From assembly GCF_016086655.4 (NCBI RefSeq), contig NC_052134.2:13206001-13270000 (forward strand): a stretch of DNA of 64,000 bases, read 5' to 3'. Every line of letters starts with the position of its first letter. Within the stretch, counting starts at the first letter, position 1. The position numbers were made by a program, and so were the translations under genes. The notes below the pieces were generated by a model, which was not told the origin of the DNA, did not search any database, and saw only the letters and a program-made list of their open reading frames with translations. Shown one piece after another: positions 60,170 through 64,000 of the stretch. This stretch comes from Lepeophtheirus salmonis. Lineage: Eukaryota; Arthropoda; Copepoda; Siphonostomatoida; Caligidae.

Positions 60170-60510
60170 AATTTACTCGGCAATGACAGAACCTGAATAC
60201 TCATTTGTAGTGAATAATATAATATTAGTATAATAATGCAATACCATAAACGTCATTATGCGCCAGACTTTCAACACGAAAGTATTTTCCATTACTGTCT
60301 TCAAATAAAAGAACAAATATTTCCCATTTAAATCTCTTAGACCAGTCAATAAACTTTCCTTCGTTGACACTTCTATCCTTTTCTTGCTTCGCCACCCTCG
60401 AAAATAGTCTAGGAGGAGAGAGTCTGAAGAATCCTTTGTTGCTTCCTCGTCTGGTGGTCTAAGGGGCGGGAGTCCGGTTATCTTTAAAATACAAGCTTTT
60501 TGAATAAACG
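60170..60510 (-). other. Unassigned minus-strand open frame, possible exon
   Basis: Open from about 60510 to a stop near 60173, reading KITGLPPLRPPDEEATKDSS, then DSLLLDYFRGWRSKKRIEV and TGLRDLNGKYLFFYLKTV. The first part is acidic and serine-rich, the second hydrophobic. No family recognised. It lies upstream, in the same orientation, of the hAT C-terminal relic and might be its middle region or an exon of an unknown gene. Confidence 0.25.
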
Positions 60511-62576
60511 ATGTTAATGCACTTTAATTTTTTGGGATTTCATTTCTAAATAGGTTGTAATCAATTTGTTCAAATACACAGATCTTTTACGGATTCATTG
60601 TATAGGTAAGTCTTTAAGAACTGCGGATATGTTAAATAAAGATAAATAATACATGAATGAAATGCTTAGTGAGGAACAAAGAGACTTATTATCCTTCATC
60701 TACAGCTCTTACATTAAAACCCCTTCCAAAGTCTACTTTATTTCGTCTCCATATTGGAAAATGGACTTATGGGTATTGGCAAATATGAATTTCGTTTAAC
60801 ATATTTATAAGTTATTGAGTTGGGAGACATTTTCTAAATTACTCCATCACTTGTCATCACATTTGTGTATCACTCTCGTAAGGATTTAGGATCTCCACAT
60901 CAATATTAGATAAAGAAATTACGGATTCCTCCAAAACGCTTACAATGTGACAAAACTGTATAAAAATACGATTGTTTCAGTATTCATCAACACTAAAGGT
61001 TTAATTAAGTGCATTGATATGACATTAATACTTAAAATTATTTTCTTATTCATCAATTATAAATAATGGTGTAATGCACTTACATAAATATGCATTTATT
61101 TATATGCTTCATTGATTTAAGTTTATAATTTTATTTTCTCTAAATTTTTTTAGCCTTATAATATATTTCATAATTGATTTATTGACTATAATTATTTACA
61201 CTTATTACAACTATATACTTCTACATATCTAAATATGTTGTCAAAACTATATTTTTTTGTAACTCTCATTGGTCTAAGGTTAATTCATCACAAGTGCCTT
61301 GCATTGAAATCCATTAATATGTTGAATAATTGTTATGTTCCAGAATGCCGTAGTAGTCACAAGGCATAGAAGTCTAAGCAAAGTGATTGTATGGCTTCCA
61401 GAAAATGATATGATTTCATATTCCTATCAAACAGGATTTGCGTGTCTAAATAGTATTTGACAATCAAAACACCTGCATCAGTAAAAAAACTGTTTGCTAA
61501 GATTATTATAGTGTCTCTTAAAAGCAAATAAAAATGAGGTTTATATCATAAACAGAATAATTATATGTAATTATGACTGAAGTAGTATACTACGTATACA
61601 AAAACAATTTATTAAACGTTCTGAATGTAGGTATGAGTATGATTCATAATTGTTCACTTTTACACAAGGATGTGAAGGATTAAACTCCTTTTGCAGTTTG
61701 CCAGATATATGTTGTTTCCATTTTTAAAGTTATTCATTAATTGAATTGACAATAGTGAGTCATTCATGTTCTAGATCCTTTGTGACGAATTTGATGAATG
61801 AATGTATGTATCTGTTATGACTTATATACTACTTGAAAAGTACAAAATACAAAGTTTTCCTCTTTGGTCATTGCATTACGTCAAAAAATCAAAGATAAGA
61901 TTTATTCATTAGTAAGGCACGTCAAATTTGTTTTCCATTGAAATCGCCCTTTTGTTTTTAAACGGCCATCTTGTTAAACTATGTAAGTAAAATGGGAACT
62001 TTATAACTCAAATATTTATCATTCAAATAAATGTGTTCCTTAATAAAGTATGGTTTCTGAAATGTTATTAATAAATATTGGTGGCCGCTTTTGGTATCGA
62101 AGATTTTTTTAGCAAGGGTCCATATAGCGAAGTTTTTTATATCGAAATTTGTTTGCGTGGACTTCTTTACTGCTTGGATCGTTTTAGCGAGGATTTAATA
62201 ATTTATATTAGAACAGAACAATAACCAATGACGATTGTTGATTAATGACGTCATTCCATAAGAAACTTTTAAATTATATTTTGACATGAACACCTACATA
62301 TTTTTCATTTTGTCCTCGGTTTTATCCATACTCAAACTCGTCATCTAATCCGTTTTTCGAACTTTAAGGAATTAATATTTCTGATAATAAATTGGTGTTC
62401 ATTCATATCCTGGATCCCTTGTCATCCAAGAACACCAAAAAGACTCTCTCCTTTGAGTTTCTGACTCAGGAGTACAATCTATTGTTGTGTCTTTGTTATG
62501 TATTTCATATTTCCTTTCATGTTTTTATCTTCTTGTATATTCGTTTATGTATTAAAGTACTGTGTTTTACGTATTA
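60511..62576. other. Unassigned AT-rich stretch
   Basis: No gene recognised. Near 61320 the plus strand reads MLNNCYVPECRSSHKA, faintly like the start of a P-element THAP domain, but a stop follows and no more of the domain is seen. Confidence 0.4.
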
Positions 62577-63010
62577 TAAATAGTCTCGTATTTTGTAAAT
62601 ATATTAGAGTATAGTTAGAATACACATGATCTTATAATAAGTGTAGTCTTATTCCTCCACGCCATTTCTTCTTCTCATTTGTCTCTCGGTCATTCTGGAT
62701 CTCTCCTACTATAAATAAGATTGTGTCTCTCCCTCGTCAAGACACAACAGTCTTGAGGAGGTTGAAAGACACAAACTATTCAATACCGGGACTCCAGGAC
62801 GACCGAGAGAAACAAGGAGAATGCATAGAGGAATGAGACCAAAAGGAGTTATATAGAAACAAGTATATTATAGACATAATTGTTACTCGAGACTACTCTC
62901 ACAAATACATGAGAGTTACAGCTAATTATAATATCTATCAGGTATATTATCTACAAAATGGGAAATAGAAGAAAACGATACTCTTATTATTGAAATACGA
63001 GTTTTATTCC
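62577..63010. repeat. Foldback (inverted-repeat) element of about 430 bp
   Basis: The left arm (62577-62710) and right arm (62780-63010) are imperfect reverse complements. Pairs include ttgtctctcggtcattctgg with the complement of ccaggacgaccgagagaaac, and cttattcctccacgcc with the complement of catagaggaatgaga. The centre has its own small stem (caagacacaacagtcttg). Nothing is encoded. Ends and target duplication are unclear. Confidence 0.7.
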
Positions 63011-63287
63011 GGGAATATTCCAATTGAAATGTATGTAATGTTTAGACAATTTCCAATGCATACATTTTATGATACGTCTGTGATGTTTTTAGCCTCTCTC
63101 AAGAATAAATGATTGTTTTAATAAGTGGACCGTATAACTTGCTCTAAATAACGATGACACGTGTGTAAATTAGAGTCCCCACTATTTTTAAAATGAAAGG
63201 GCATGAAGGTGCGTATTTAAATGGAGATATTTGGAATATCTCAGAGTTACAAAAAGAGTTTTGGTTTCACTCTAAGCAAAGCATTAG
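63011..63287. other. Short unassigned stretch
   Basis: No feature recognised between the foldback element and the dispersed repeat copy C. Confidence 0.35.
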
Positions 63288-63905
63288 TAAGCTCAAAATT
63301 CTTGAGGGAGAGTCGGAGCGCGCTGATTGTTTTGAATAACAACCCGGAGCGCACTCGCCATTTTAGAAGAACGAAAAAATCGCTCGAATTTTCGATCATT
63401 TACATAAATTTGTATTACTTTTTCAGTTTTCTGTCTCTTATGAGATAACATCGAATAGTTTGAGATTTAAAGAACAATTTTAAAGATTACAAGAAAAGAC
63501 GGTTAAAGTTATGTCCCAAGAAAAGCTAGAATATGTTTTTATGCTGTATCTGTGGCTCTCTGCTGTCTTCGGTTGACGAGTTTGCCTCTCATGTAGCTGG
63601 TCACTCTATGAAGGCTCAGACATCAGCTCACTCAGAGATACCCCCATCTCCTTCATGTGTGGAAATTACGTTGGAAGATAAAGCTTTCTTTTTTGTAAAA
63701 ACGAATTTTCCCAACTGAAATATGATTTTCTAATATTTTTATCTTGAAAATTGACATAAGAACTCAAAATCTTACGCAAGCCTCAGTTAAAAAACTTGAG
63801 AATCCTGTCTTTAATTTCAAACTAATTATCAGGAAATTGCACGATACCTCGGAATTACATGTCCTCTAAAACAGTGGTTCTCAAACTTTTTGTGCCCAAT
63901 GCACA
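63288..63905 (+). repeat. Dispersed repeat, copy C, containing a zinc-finger ORF
   Basis: Most complete of three copies (others at 11772 and 16808). The left part contains gagcgcactcgccatttt. The middle carries the ORF at 63533-63718. The right part ends with acagtggttctcaaact and tttttgtgcccaatgcac, which resembles the terminus of Charlie-type hAT transposons (CAGTGGTTCTCAAAC). It may be a hAT element continuing past the window edge. Confidence 0.75.
63533..63718 (+). CDS. Small ORF with a single C2H2 zinc finger, possibly a first exon
   Basis: A 61-codon frame near whose start is CCICGSLLSSVDEFASHVAGH, an exact C-x2-C-x12-H-x3-H finger. A serine/proline-rich piece and a short hydrophobic tail follow before the stop. 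Upstream sequence is shared with two other repeats in the window, and only this copy keeps the finger; in copy B it has been replaced. It could be the N-terminal finger exon of a transposase or of a duplicated zinc-finger gene running out of the window. A splice donor was not fixed. Confidence 0.4.
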   Translation: MFLCCICGSLLSSVDEFASHVAGHSMKAQTSAHSEIPPSPSCVEITLEDKAFFFVKTNFPN

Positions 63906-64000
63906 CCAAAAGACATATAAATTTCTTGATACACTAATTTTAACTAAACCAATCATATAGATTATTATAAGCTATTACAAATAATGTATGGTTGTCATAA

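Noticed and set aside
61310..61370. Possible THAP start (NNCYVPECRSSH)
   Set aside because: A stop follows directly and no later THAP or P-element blocks are seen.
1..64000. tRNA genes, rRNA genes and CRISPR arrays
   Set aside because: No T-arm pattern with a matching acceptor stem, no rRNA-like block and no regularly spaced repeats were found by eye; a tRNA scan would be needed to exclude degenerate tRNAs.

Overview
The window is AT-rich animal DNA, most likely from an arthropod and plausibly a parasitic copepod such as a sea louse (Lepeophtheirus or a relative). This is inferred from the short introns (55-81 bases), the mix of mariner, hAT, P-element, Gypsy and BEL/Pao relics, and an astacin protease with ShKT domains. 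The species cannot be proved from the sequence. No bacterial features, CRISPR arrays, rRNA or tRNA genes were recognised.

Only two loci look like intact host genes, both on the minus strand. One at 25525-26440 encodes a UBXN1/SAKS1-like UBA-UBX protein (two exons, 286 aa). The other at 56792-58159 encodes a secreted astacin metalloprotease with two C-terminal ShKT domains (five exons, 366 aa), with a TATA box and a poly(A) signal. Nearly everything else recognisable is mobile DNA in various states of decay.

Left part (1-19.5 kb): a LINE C-terminal scrap; a shrunken mariner (1258-2083); a hAT transposase relic (about 4.6-11.1 kb, minus) split by a Gypsy-type LTR element (6155-10365) with two 170-bp LTRs, a tRNA-Leu-type primer site, a polypurine tract and a 5-bp target duplication; then a repeat field with a 0.5-kb direct duplication (11995 and 13125), a large inverted pair of A/T-rich satellite arrays (13704-15142), a Tc/mariner helix-turn-helix scrap and a dispersed repeat seen three times in the window.

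Middle (19.5-43.8 kb): an end-to-end hAT element (19496-23675) with terminal inverted repeats, an 8-bp target duplication and a broken transposase gene whose start codon lies in a large palindrome. It landed in a relic of a conserved multicopy arthropod gene. Then come UBXN1, a BEL/Pao relic, two inverted copies of a 1.7-1.9 kb repeat (29.6-31.5 and 38.9-40.7 kb), a Tc1 element that has lost catalytic acids, a deleted mariner, the 3' end of an R2-like retrotransposon with a restriction-like endonuclease, a partial hAT copy, a second Gypsy relic and a P-element-like THAP transposase relic.

Right part (43.8-64 kb): mostly unassigned AT-rich sequence holding a second P-element-like relic (48.3-50.8 kb), a second conserved arthropod multicopy relic (53-53.8 kb), a mariner miniature element, the astacin gene, the end of another hAT (58.8-60 kb), a foldback element (62.6-63.0 kb) and a repeat carrying a C2H2 finger ORF (63.3-63.9 kb). 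The genes do not form a pathway. The window is best read as two small genes in a graveyard of nested transposons.
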